Origin: Haliclona indistincta
Lineage: Eukaryota > Porifera > Demospongiae > Haplosclerida > Chalinidae
NCBI GenBank assembly: GCA_964017065.1
Contig: OZ024789.1
Span: 8,188,191-8,252,190 of the forward strand
Reading direction: 5' to 3'
DNA length: 64,000 nucleotides
Of this stretch, positions 1 to 10,500 are shown piece after piece. The notes under the pieces were generated by a model. The model ran no database searches and was not told where the DNA came from. It saw only the letters and a program-made list of their open reading frames with translations. The first letter of the stretch is position 1. The number at the start of each line of letters is the position of its first letter. The translations under genes were made by a program, and so were the position numbers.

Positions 1-73
1 ACTATTATGTGTAATCCATTCTTAGTATTTAAATTTCCCGCGCGATCGACATGAACAATGTAGGCGTGTATTA

Positions 74-84
74 GGGTATTTCCC
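74..84. promoter_or_regulatory. kappaB-like motif upstream of kinase gene A
   Basis: GGGTATTTCCC lies 63-73 bp upstream of the kinase A start codon. It is a near match to the kappaB consensus GGGRNNYYCC (one position off) and resembles GGGTAGTTCCC upstream of the tandem kinase B. The sequence match is direct; a regulatory role is inference. Confidence 0.3.
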
Positions 85-146
85 TAAGAGGGCGTGTTCT
101 GTGTGACACGCTTGCTCCGTCATCACTCATCGTCCTATTCTTCCAA

Positions 147-3100
147 ATGGCTGTGAAGACGCAAACGTCTCGTCACTACATGTGGAGCACACATGATCGT
201 CTTGGTCATGGAGCTACAGGCGAGGTCTACATGGGCTACCATCGAGTGAGTGGTTAACGCAGCTCTCACGTGTACATATACTCATCTGCCTCGTGTGTGT
301 ATTCTTACAGGAAACTGGCTTACAGGTAGCCGTGAAGGTACTGAATAGGCACTCTGAGTTGAGAGCAATACAGAACGAGATAAGTGCCGTAGAGAAGCTC
401 CCGAGGCACAAAAACATAGTCCAGTTTTTTGCTTCAGAAGAAGAGGTACAAGTGCCTTGCAAAACTTGTTGCACACACCTTTTCCTCCCTCCTCCTCCTC
501 CTCCCTAGAAAGCCACCGGATACCCTGTAATAGTCATGGAGCTCTGTAACAGCGGTAGTCTCTACGAAGTAGTCGATTCTCCCGAGAATGCTTATGGTGT
601 CGAAGAGACTCAGTTTAAACAGGTCATTTCTGATGTGGGTACGTAAACTACATTTTGTATAGTGTGTGGGCAGTGCTTTACTCATTTTTCTAAACCAGCT
701 GAAGGTCTGCACCATCTGAAGAGGAATGGTTTTACTCACAGAGATATCAAGCCAGGCAACATCATGAGATGCCAGCTACCTGATGGAAGGTGAGATGCAA
801 CCTCATATGTATGTATAGCCTGGTCGTGTGTGCTTGATCCCAGTAGCTTATGGTAGCAGCACAGCCTGGTCGTGTGTGCTTGATCCCAGTAGCTTATGGT
901 AGCAGCACAGCCTGGTCGTGTGTGCTTGATCCCAGTAGCTTATGGTAGCAGCACAGTCTGGTCGTGTGTGCTTGATCCCAGTAGCTTATGGTAGCAGCAC
1001 AGCCTGGTCGTGTGTCCTTGATCCCAGTAGCTTATGGTAGCAGCACGGCCTGGTCGTGTGTGCTTGATCCCAGTAGCTTATGTTAGCAGCACAGCCTGGT
1101 CGTGTGTGCTTGATCCCAGTAGCTTATGGTAGCAGCACAGCCTGGTCGTGTGTGCTTGATCCCAGTAGCTTATGGTAGCAGCACAGCCTGGTTGTGTGTG
1201 CTTGATCTCAGTGGCTTATGGTAGCAGCACAGCCTGGTCGTGTGTGCTTGATCTCAGTAGCTTATGGTAGCAGCACAGCCTGGTCGCGTGTGCTTGATTC
1301 CAGTAGTTTATGGTAGCAGCACAGCCTGGTTGTGTGTGCTTGATCCCAGTAGCTTATGGTAGCAGCACAGCCTGGTCGTGTGTGCTTGATCCCAGTAGCT
1401 TATGGTAGCAGCACAGCCTGGTTGTGTGTGCTTGATCCCAGTAGCTTATGGTAGCAGCAGAGCCTGGTCGTGTTCATATTTTCTTGTTGTAGCTATGTGT
1501 TCAAGTTAGCTGACTTCGGTACAGCAAGGCAGCTGGAACCAGAACAAGTATTTCACTCAATATATGGAACTGAGGAGTACTTGGTAAACATCAAAAAATA
1601 AATGCACATAATATTTTTACTGTCTACCTGTGCTGTTCAGCATCCCTTGATGTACGAGCGTGCCCTCATCAACCCGAGAGTCAAGGCGGCATTCAAGGAT
1701 AAGGTTGACCTGTGGAGTGTTGGTGCTACATTCTTTCACGTTGCTACCGGCAGGCTGCCGTTCCAACCTTTCGAGAAGAGGAACGATCGACCCAAAATGT
1801 GAGATGCACAACTAATTCGGTGTAAAGCACGAATATTTGTTTTTTTTTTGTAGGTACGAGATTATAACTCAGAAAGAGAAAGGAACTATCATGGGCTGGC
1901 AGAAAGAGTTCAATGGTAGGACTGAATACAGCAAAGAACTGCCAGAGGACATACTGCTGTCAGAGTAAGGGGGAGGGAGGGAGTGAGAGAGAGAGAAGGA
2001 GAGAGAGAGAGTGAGGGAGGGAGGGAGGGGAGGAGAGGGAGGGAGTGAGTGAGAGAGAGAAAGAGAGAGAGTGAGGGAGGGGAGGAGAGGGAGGGAGTGA
2101 GTGAGTGAGAGAGAGAAGAAAGAGAGAGAGTGAGGGAGGGAGGGAGGGAGGGGAGGAGAGGGAGGGAGTGAGAAAGAGAGAGAGAGAAAGAGTGAGGAGG
2201 GAGAGAGAGAGAGAGAGAAAGAGAGAGTGAGGGAGAGAGAGAGAGTGAGGAGAGTGAGTGAGTGAAAAAAAGCTTTATAAAACACATTTTTAAAATTTTT
2301 TAGTGGGCTGAAAGAGCTCGTTACTCCAGTTATGGCTCATCTCATGGAAAACGACTTTTCAAAAATGTGGAGTTTCGACGAATTTTTTAGAGAAATAATC
2401 AAGATAGTTGACATGAAGGTATTGAACAGCTTTATGTACTATCAGTCACTAACCTATTCTCAACAGGTGGTAGATGTATTCTGCATCAGTTTGTGCCGTT
2501 GCTGTAAAATTTACATCGATCCAAATTTACCGAATGCGTAAGAAATTTGATTCTTATTAATTTTTGATTTTCAAATTTTTTGGCAGCGTTCAAAATCTTA
2601 AGTTGCTGATTGGGCGACAGACAGGACTAGATCCACAGTACATGGAACTGTTTTATGAGAATTTGCCCTATCACCACAGAGGACAGAGGGCGGCTCAACT
2701 ACCCATTACAACTGTTAGTAGTATCACAGCCTGATCGTGTGTGTTTGATCCCAGTAGCTTATGGTAGCAGCACGGCCTGGTCGTGTGTGCTTGATCCCAG
2801 TAGCTTATGTTAGCAGCACAGCCTGGTCGTGTGTGCTTGATCCCAGTAGCTTATGTTAGCAGCACGGCCTGGTCGTGTGTGCTTGATCCCAGTAGCTTAT
2901 GGTAGCAGCACAGCCTGGTCGTGTGTGCTTGATCCCAGTAGCTCATGTTAGCAGCACAGCCTGGTGGTGTGTGCTTGATCCCAGTAGCTTATGTTAGCAG
3001 CACAGCCTGGTCGTGTGTGCTTGATCCCAGTAGCTTATGTTAGCAGCACAGCCTGGTTGTGTGTGCTTGATCCCAGTAGCTTATGTTAGCAGCTCAGCCT

Positions 3101-6100
3101 GGTCGTGTGTGCTTGATCCCAGTAGCTTATGTTAGCAGCACAGCCTGGTCGTGTGTGCTTGATCCCAGTAGCTTATGTTAGCAGCACGGCCTGGTCGTGT
3201 GTGCTTGATCCCAGTAGCTTATGGTAGCAGCACAGCCTGGTCGTGTGTGCTTGATCCCAGTAGCTTATTGTAGCAGCACAGCCTGGTCGTGTGTGCTTGA
3301 TCCCAGTAGCTCATGTTAGCAGCACGGCCTGGTCGTGTGTGCTTGATCCCAGTAGCTTATGGTAGCAGCACGGCCTGGTCGTGTGTGCTTGATCCCAGTA
3401 GCTCATGTTAGCAGCACGGCCTGGTCGTGTGTGCTTGATCCCAGTAGCTTATGGTAGCAGCACAGCCTGGTCGTGTGTGCTTGATCCCAGTAGCTCATGT
3501 TAGCAGCACGGCCTGGTCGTGTGTGCTTGATCCCAGTAGCTTATGGTAGCAGCACAGCCTGGTCGTGTGTGCTTGATCCCAGTAGCTCATGTTAGCAGCA
3601 CGGCCTGGTCGTGTGTGCTTGATCCCAGTAGCTCATGTTAGCAGCACAGCCTGGTCGTGTGTGCTAAGTATGATTGTATTTTACACAGATTGACAAGCCA
3701 ATTACGGTATTTGGAGGACCTCCTCAAACTGCAGAAAAGCTGCAAGTGCCAGTATTGCGTAAGTCACATTACACATTATAATGACCAGCTTTTTGTAATT
3801 TCCATTAGCTATGTGCCCACGAAGACCCTCTGAGATTTCAATTGTTGAAGACTTGAGATTTGCTAAAGTGAGTAAAATTTACAAGTGCGTACAAAAAATG
3901 TATTTGTCTCTTTATTTGCTCGTTTGTTGCTCAGGAGTGTAATCGTGTTGTTTGTGCGTACGTTCACTTTGCTGAGACCATGGAGAGACTATTCACTCTA
4001 ATGCACCAAGCATCACACACTCTCACGTGAGCTAATCAACCATCTGAATTATATTTTGTTGTTGTTTGTTGTTGAGCACCACACATTAGCATAACTTCTT
4101 TTCTACCTGTAGTATTGTGAAATGAAATTACCTGCTTCTTTGTTTTGTTACTATTCTTTCCCTTTCTCCTATCCTCCATCTCTCTCTCTCCCTCCCTTCT
4201 CCTCCTCCCTCCTTCCCTCCCCTCTCTCCCTCCCTTCTCCTCTCTCCCTCCCTCTCTCCCTCCCTTCCCCCTCTCCCCCTCTCCCTCCCTCCCTCTCTCC
4301 CTCCCTTCCCCCTCTCTATCTCTCCCTCCCTCTCTCCCTTCCCCCTCTCCCCCTCTCCCTCTCTCCCTCCCCCCTCTCTCTCTCCCTCCCTCCCTCCCTC
4401 CCCCTCTCCTCAGTGAGGTAGTCACTCATGAGTACAATGAACTACAGCATCTGTCTGCTCGAGTGCAGACTGCAAGTCAAGCTGTCAACACAGTACTGCT
4501 AGGACAAATAGCAGAGTAAGATAAACATTGAGTAGTGTGTGTATACTAGCTTGATCATTCAGCTGTGTGTCAGTTAGATGAGTGAGTGAGTGAGTGTGAG
4601 TGAGTGAGTGTGTGGGTGAGTGGGAGTGGGTGGATGGGTGGGTGAGTGAGTGTGTGTGTGTGTGTGTGTGAGTGAGCGTGAGTGCCCTGGTGGTTCAACT
4701 GGTAGAGTCCTGGGTTTATGACCCAGAGGACACCGGAGGACACTGGTTCGAATCCCAGGGCAGGAGGAAAAAAGAACAATAAAAAACATCACAAGTACTC
4801 CAGCCCACCCATCTGTAAAACGGGTACCTGGTCTTGTACTGGGCGAGCAAAGCACACCGACTGTGTCTCATTGTCCACTAATGGTAGTGGTGGGACTACA
4901 GGGTGCCCACACCGGCAGTGGGAGGCATGGTTGGTACCTCCTGCGAGTTCCTTGCCCGGGCTCCAGGAGTGCTCATAGCACCGGCACATCGTACCTGCTT
5001 AGTGCACAGGTGCCCTGGCTTGTCCAGGAACGCGTGACCTGTAATAGGCAGCGAGAGGCTTTGCTTTGCTTTTGTGTGAGTGAGTGAATGAGTGTGTGAG
5101 TGAGTGGGTGGGTGAGTGAGTGAGTGAATGAGTAAGTGGGTGGGTGGGTGAGTGAGTGAGTGAATGAGTAAGTGGGTGGGTGGTTGAGTGAGTGAGTGAG
5201 GTGCATTGTGTATCTGGTGCTCTCATAGTGCTCATTTTGTTTTAGACTACATTCTGAAAGAACTCTAATATCATCCGTCCATCAAACTGATGGTAAGCAA
5301 GTGCCATAGTCTCATACATGTGGATTTTAAAAAATCATTCTAGCTCTCAACTCGGCTTTGCATCAACTGGGGAGCTCGCTTGCCGCAAAACAAGAACAGC
5401 TTAATCAGGTATCGTCCTTGATACTGTTTGAAATTTGCACCTCAAAATTCTAGCAAAAGTGTGCCTCTTCCTAGGCTCCAGGGAGAACCAACTCACTTCA
5501 GAGGCAGCAGGAAGACTTTGAACCTCAATTGTCACAGCTCAAGGAACTATGGGATCCGAAGCTCTGCCGTGAAACCTTTGACAAAAGGTTTATTTAAATT
5601 TGAAATAGTGTTCTCTCACTCAAAAAATACCGTGTAGTGGTGCTCGGGCAATGAGCTTTTACTTGAAGTCAGTTCAGTCGTTGTTTCAGCAACTACAGCA
5701 TGAGAGAAAGATGAAGGGCGGAGGTGAGATAGTGGAGAAAGGGCATGTTACACACACTACTGTGATAGAAGTAGCATTCAATTTATATCAGTTTTTCGCC
5801 TATACACTTTTTGTAAGGGAAAGGATATTTCACATTAATTTTATGGTTGAATTTTCTTTCTCTTGTAGTTCTCTCAACCCCTTTTGACAGAAAAGTACAC
5901 GACAGTGTAAAGTGAGCAACTCTTACACACATACAGCGGTTTCCAAGATCTTGCAATGGTCAACCGTCACCGGCCGACCTGTAAACAAAGAATACGCATG
6001 CGCAATGTGATCTCAAAAAATGTATGCAGCTCTCAGAGCTCTGTGATTTTCTCAGAGCTCTGATTTCTGCCGTGTACACAGCTACTATCTTCTCACGAGC

Positions 6101-7193
6101 AGAGTTTCAAACATGCATGCGTAAGCTAGGTGCTTGACGCCGACAGCTGAGTATTGCTAGATCTTGGAAAACCACTGTACCCATGAGCACGCTCGTACAT
6201 GTTTCCAATGGGTGACAACTGTGTTTTGATTTGGTGTAGAGTTCAGTTAGAAAGCAGAATGTTGGAAGCAAGAGAAAAACTTGATTTACTGGTAAAGGCA
6301 CGATCAACTGTGTACAGCAAATTATACAGCTTTCTTGGGTAAGTGCGAAAATGCTATGTCCGCCTGAACGAAACTGTTTGTTTTTCGTAGCTTGTGTATT
6401 TCGATTCGTGAAGATGTCCAGTCAGCGCGAGAGTCACTAGAGAGTTACGAGAAACAGTTTAACACAGAACTGGAGGAATTGGATGCTGTGAGTCCTAGAC
6501 AGAACTAAAGAATAATCTTTGACTCTCTCTCCCCTCCCTCCGCCTCCCTCTCTCTCTCCCTCCATCCCTCCCTCTCTCTCCTCCTTCCGCCTCCCTCCCT
6601 CCCCCTCTCCCCTCCCTCCCCCTCTCCCCTACCTCCCCTCTCTCCCTCTCTCCCCTCCCTCCACCTCTCTCCCTCCCTCCCTCCCTCTCTCCCCTCCCTC
6701 CCTCCCTCTCTCCCCTCCCCTCCCTCCCTCTCTCCCCCTCCCTCTCTCAGTGGGGCAAGGACCACCAACAGATGATCCAAGGTCTGCAATATGAGCTCAG
6801 AGAATCCAGTAACAACCAGCCCAGTATAAACCAACCAAGCATCCCAACATCTATCAGCCCAGAGGACAGTTACCTTCCACAAATAATCAGGTTCTAAACA
6901 TAATATGCATTCAACACTCCTCTGTTAGCCTCTCCTCTGACTTCTTTCTTTCAGTGCTGTTCAGAGGCTGAGATTATCCAGTGACCAGGTCTCTGGTATT
7001 GTTACATCACAATCGAATCTCTTGACAAAGTAGGCATTGCGCATTGACCGCTCATTCACTCACTTACTCATATCCCCACTCACTATTCACACTGCTTATT
7101 CACTTGCTATTCACCCACCTCCCTCTCCTCTCTCTCTCTATCTATTTCTCTTTCTCTCCCTTCCTCCCTCCCTCCTTCCCTCCCTCCCTCCCT

Positions 7194-7224
<31 letters not shown>

Positions 7225-7246
7225 CCTTCCTCCCTCCCTCCCTCCT

Positions 7247-7311
<65 letters not shown>

Positions 7312-7352
7312 GACTATCCACAGATACTCACAACGGAACTCGCAAAAAATAA
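147..7352 (+). CDS. TBK1-like: TBK1/IKK-epsilon-like serine/threonine kinase A (24 exons, 751 aa)
   Basis: Exons: 147-245, 311-445, 509-638, 699-789, 1493-1583, 1641-1798, 1854-1964, 2304-2418, 2467-2537, 2587-2713, 3689-3758, 3809-3867, 3935-4026, 4414-4515, 5246-5292, 5344-5408, 5475-5587, 5638-5723, 5869-5911, 6240-6338, 6391-6487, 6751-6890, 6955-7029, 7313-7352; all phases join without a stop. The kinase domain is at about 15-300: VAVK lysine at 42, HRDIKPGN with catalytic D137, DFG D159, and activation-loop serine S174 in SIYGTEEYL, matching TBK1 S172. A ubiquitin-like domain follows (about 310-385, with CKIYID and ELFYENLP), then a helical C-terminal scaffold/coiled-coil half. Length is close to human TBK1 (729 aa), and this domain order separates TBK1/IKBKE from IKK-alpha/beta. 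In the known family the kinase phosphorylates IRF/NF-kB pathway and autophagy adaptors in the cytoplasm. It cannot be split into TBK1 versus IKBKE by eye. Confidence 0.9.
818..1473. repeat. 46-bp minisatellite in kinase A intron 4
   Basis: About 14 tandem copies of a 46-bp unit starting GCCTGGTCGTGTGTGCTTGA, differing by a few substitutions. The array fills nearly all of the intron between the HRDIKPGN exon and the DFG exon. The same unit recurs at 2729-3665. Confidence 0.95.
1966..2265. repeat. GA-rich low-complexity tract in kinase A intron 7
   Basis: Imperfect GGGA, GTGA and GAGA repeats begin directly after the splice donor. Unlike the other tracts in this gene, the purine strand is the transcribed sense strand. 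Long antisense frames through it are composition artefacts. Confidence 0.9.
2729..3665. repeat. 46-bp minisatellite in kinase A intron 10
   Basis: About 20 copies of the same 46-bp unit as at 818-1473. The array starts about 15 bp after the GTTAGT donor (2714) and stops about 23 bp before the acceptor, so the intron (2714-3688) is almost wholly minisatellite. TTATGG, TTATGT and CTCATG variants alternate, suggesting higher-order duplication. Confidence 0.95.
4150..4413. repeat. CT-rich tract abutting the exon 14 acceptor
   Basis: CCCT/CTCC low-complexity sequence runs straight into the CAG acceptor at 4411-4413 of kinase A, so it serves as an unusually long polypyrimidine tract. Confidence 0.9.
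4577..4683. repeat. GTGA/GGGT microsatellite flanking a SINE (left side)
   Basis: Imperfect GAGT/GGGT/GTGT tetranucleotide repeats in kinase A intron 14. They end where the tRNA-like head of the SINE begins. Confidence 0.85.
4684..5077 (+). mobile_element. tRNA-derived SINE
   Basis: The head (4684-4762) is tRNA-like: GCCCTGG at 4684-4690 pairs with CCAGGGC at 4755-4761, an A-box-like TGGTTCAACTGG lies at 4691-4702, and a perfect B box GGTTCGAATCC at 4745-4755. An anticodon-like arm CTGGG..CCCAG encloses a 7-nt loop. It is followed by an A-rich linker, a roughly 300-bp unrelated body and a T-rich tail, and sits inside a GTGA microsatellite. This is the pol III SINE plan. It is not a functional tRNA gene, because the T stem is imperfect and a long body is attached. 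Part of its 3' body (CTGCTTAGTGCACAGGTG, 4995-5012) recurs in two minisatellites of this window. Confidence 0.7.
5078..5200. repeat. GTGA microsatellite flanking a SINE (right side)
   Basis: GTGAGTGA/GGGTG/AATGAGTAAG repeats immediately 3' of the SINE tail in kinase A intron 14. They continue the same repeat type seen on the left flank. Confidence 0.85.
5934..6177. mobile_element. MITE with TA target duplication (Tc1/mariner-like ends)
   Basis: A 244-bp element in kinase A intron 19 with inverted ends of about 25 bp. The left end starts CAGCGGTTTCCAAGATCTTG; the right end, read inverted, starts CAGTGGTTTTCCAAGATCTA. TA dinucleotides flank both sides (5932-5933, 6178-6179). There is no coding capacity. 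The interior holds short CAGAGCTCTG-type palindromes. Confidence 0.7.
6521..6750. repeat. CT-rich tract abutting the exon 22 acceptor
   Basis: CCCTCC/CTCT low-complexity sequence fills kinase A intron 21 and ends in the CAG acceptor at 6748-6750. Confidence 0.9.
7117..7312. repeat. CT microsatellite abutting the exon 24 acceptor
   Basis: CCCT repeats pass into a pure (CT)n run at 7252-7310, followed by AG at 7311-7312 and the last kinase A exon. The acceptor lies at the very end of the microsatellite. Confidence 0.9.
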
Positions 7353-7482
7353 CCAGCCACTGGCTGTAAATCATATTATGTATAATATCAACAATAATGT
7401 GTTTTGTACAATTTTGTAGTAAGTGAATTTGCATTTCCTTCTAATGAATATTCATGAATAATGCTGTAAAAAAAAATTACGA

Positions 7483-7519
7483 GGGGAGTTCCCCTGGGCG
7501 GTGTTGGAGGGTAGTTCCC
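7483..7519. promoter_or_regulatory. Paired kappaB-like sites upstream of kinase gene B
   Basis: GGGGAGTTCCCC (7483-7494) fits GGGRNNYYCC exactly. A second, near-matching GGGTAGTTCCC (7509-7519) follows 14 bp later, 13-23 bp before the ATG at 7532. The whole intergenic gap between kinase A and B is about 180 bp, so these sites sit in the presumed core promoter. NF-kB control of a TBK1-family kinase is inference from known pathway logic. Confidence 0.4.
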
Positions 7520-7531
7520 ACGGAGCACACC

Positions 7532-10500
7532 ATGTCTCGACCTAAAGCGGGTAAACTCCGCCAAACCCAGAGCTTCTTGTGGAGCGAAGATGACACTCTC
7601 GGGAAGGGCGCAGCTGGGCAAGTCTACGTCGCCTACCGCAAGGCATCATCTACCGTAAGCACACTTAAATAATCCATAGATGATCAAAATTAATTGGCAA
7701 TGTATTCTGCTGACTAGCTGGCATCTGTATAAAACGTCTGCTTGTGCAGAAAAAGCTCATAACAAACTACGAGCTCACCAAGCACACGTTGTGAAACTAG
7801 TTTTTAACCTCTAGATCTCTCTGTCTGTATTGTAGTGACTGCATATTGTGTAAGTGAATGCTAGCGTGTTAGTGGTTTTACTCAACAATAGAGGTCTTCT
7901 ATTCTTTGTTATTTCCTGATCCTGGTTGAGTTTGACTGTCTTTGCAGCATCGAGTCACCCAGAAAGTTGCAGCAAAAGTTCTAGTGGAGTACAAGTCATC
8001 GCTGAGAGAAACCGAAGCACTGCGTAAACTAACAAAGCACAAGAACATTGTAACCTTTTTTGATATCGAAAAAGAGGTGAGGAAGCCATTATAGTGTATC
8101 TGCACTTTCATTAGCTTGCTTGTTTATCAAGAATACTTGCTCTAGTTTCATGAATACTTGCTCTAGTTTCATGAATACTTGCTCTAGTTTTAGTTAAAAT
8201 AGCAGCTTTATGCAATGTGCTAAAAAGGCATCAACTTCTTTGTACCATAAAAACGTAAATTTTACACTTGGAAAATTCTATAGGTGCCCTCAAAAAGCAT
8301 TTGAATCATAGACATTGGAGCATGAAATTTGGTAATAAAATTTATACTGGTAACCACCCAAAAAATTTATACGTTTATGGAAATAAGCTAGCATTAAAAA
8401 AAGGATTTCTTGAAATGTTGAATATTTTGGAAGCTCACTTAATAATTATTCTCTTGTCTTTTTCAGGCAGCTAGTCAGTATCATCAACGTTATGATGTTG
8501 TGTTCATGGAGCTTTGTAACGCTGGCAGCTTGTATGAGGTGATCGAGAGCCCTGAGAACTGCCACGGACTGGACGAGCCTCAGTTCAAGTCTGTTTTATC
8601 TGACGTTGGTATGTGCAAGCAATGCGTAGATCTTATGAACAGTACTGGTATTGTGTGATTCAAGAGAGGCAAGCGTAATTCAAGGAGGATGAGCTCACCC
8701 CCTCATACATGTATATGAAACCTATATGAGTATGATTTGAAACCCTGCAATTCGTAGTAGTATCTATGATATCAGGAGCACATAAAAGGAAGGAGCGTTC
8801 AACTCCAATGCACTCAATGGAAATATCCAAACGTAAACTTCGCCGCGTGCTGAGTGCGGCGCACGTGAGGCGCACGTGAGGCTTACTGTCTTCTGTGATT
8901 TTCAAGCTGTTTGCTGCGAGCTATGGGCCTTCTTGTAGGCAGAAAAGGTAAGGCAGACAGATTAGCTGGCGATCTGAACACCACACACGTCAAAAGCTAC
9001 AAACCGGTGAACGGCCGCTTGCCAAAAACTTCTTAATATGGAAGTAATTCAACTTCCTAATATGGGATGCGCACGGCGCCGCACTTTGCGTTTGGATCAA
9101 TCGCGGCTAAACACTCCTTCCTTTTATGCGCTCCTGTCGATATTCATGTAGAAAATGCATTTTCAAGATTTGTTCAACAACTAAAGGATTTTTTGTCAGA
9201 ATCAGCATAGTTTCATGTATGTATGTTGCTTAGTGGAATGGTTTAATGTTTTTTTTGTTGTTTCAACTCAAAAATAATGTTAACATGACACTAAGGTGTA
9301 AGAAAGAGAAAAAATTAATTAATTAAGAAAATAAGATGAAGGTAAACAACAATGTAATACTAAGGTGTATTATAATAAGGAAAACAAATAAATAAATGTA
9401 TGTTGGTTAGTGGAATGGTTTTTTCATTGCAGCTGAGGGCCTACATCATTTGAAGAACCATGGCTTTGCTCACAGGGACATCAAGCCGGGCAACATCATG
9501 AGATGTCAGCTCTCTGATGGAAGGTGAGTAATCTCATTGTTCAAAATGTGACAGAGCTGCACATGCTCGAGATAACTGTGTGCAGAGACAGCAAGCTGTA
9601 GCAAATGCCCAAAAATGGCTTTCTGTGAGAATAGACGGTTCTTTCCAGTAGAACTTGTCTCAAGTGGACACTATTGTATAATACCCCTTATAGAAAGGGT
9701 GTTCTCTTTTTTACAAGACTATTGTAGAATGGTGAAGGCATCCATGAAATTCATATTATGTGTGTAAGTGAGATATTAGGATTGCTGTCTTCAGTTCCTG
9801 GATCTTACAACTGCAGTGCATTATTACCATGATACACATGCTTGACATGTGTTCTTTCATGGAACACTTGTTCTCTCTTTCTGTTGTAGCTATACATTCA
9901 AGCTCGCTGATTTCGGAGCAGCCAGAAATGTTGATCTTGACGATGGTGCTCCCAAGTCGATTGTCGGCACGCCAGAATACCTGGTGAGCGAGAAACGCAT
10001 TCTTACTTGAATACTAAAATTAGTTATTGGCGAAAATTGAAATCATCACCAAAACTAGTCTTTTTTGATTCAATAATCAACATAAAAAGACAAGTTAAGG
10101 CAGTATTTTTGATATTTCAGTTGAAGGATTAAGAAAAGGAGAAGTGTAAATCCAGTTTTTATGAAATCTTAATAATTGTTTTGTTTTAAACTGGGTGTGT
10201 TCACACTATAGCATACTAAAATCTTCTCCATTCTATTAAAGATTATATCTATTTCATAGCACCCGGATATCTATGACAGCTACCTCAAGCATCAGTCAGC
10301 AAGTGCCTACACAGGATCAGCCGTTGACCTCTGGAGTGTTGGAGCCACTTACTATCACTGTGCTACTGGGAAAGTGCCCTTCAGAGCATACAGACTTCGT
10401 CATGACAGCGAGACAATGTAAGCAATATAATTATCTGCATGCAGTCTAAAATTCTGTACCAGATTTCAGCATCGAATTATTTTTATTTAAATGACAAAAT

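Noticed and set aside
818..3665. CRISPR-like direct repeats
   Set aside because: Units are contiguous tandem copies without unique spacers, in introns of a eukaryotic gene.
4684..4762. Functional tRNA gene
   Set aside because: The A and B boxes and acceptor-like stem are good, but the T stem is imperfect and the sequence continues into a SINE body.
7454..7531. N-terminal extension of kinase B from an upstream in-frame ATG
   Set aside because: It would add 26 residues not seen in TBK1 proteins and place the kappaB-like sites in coding sequence; the ATG at 7532 fits the family better.
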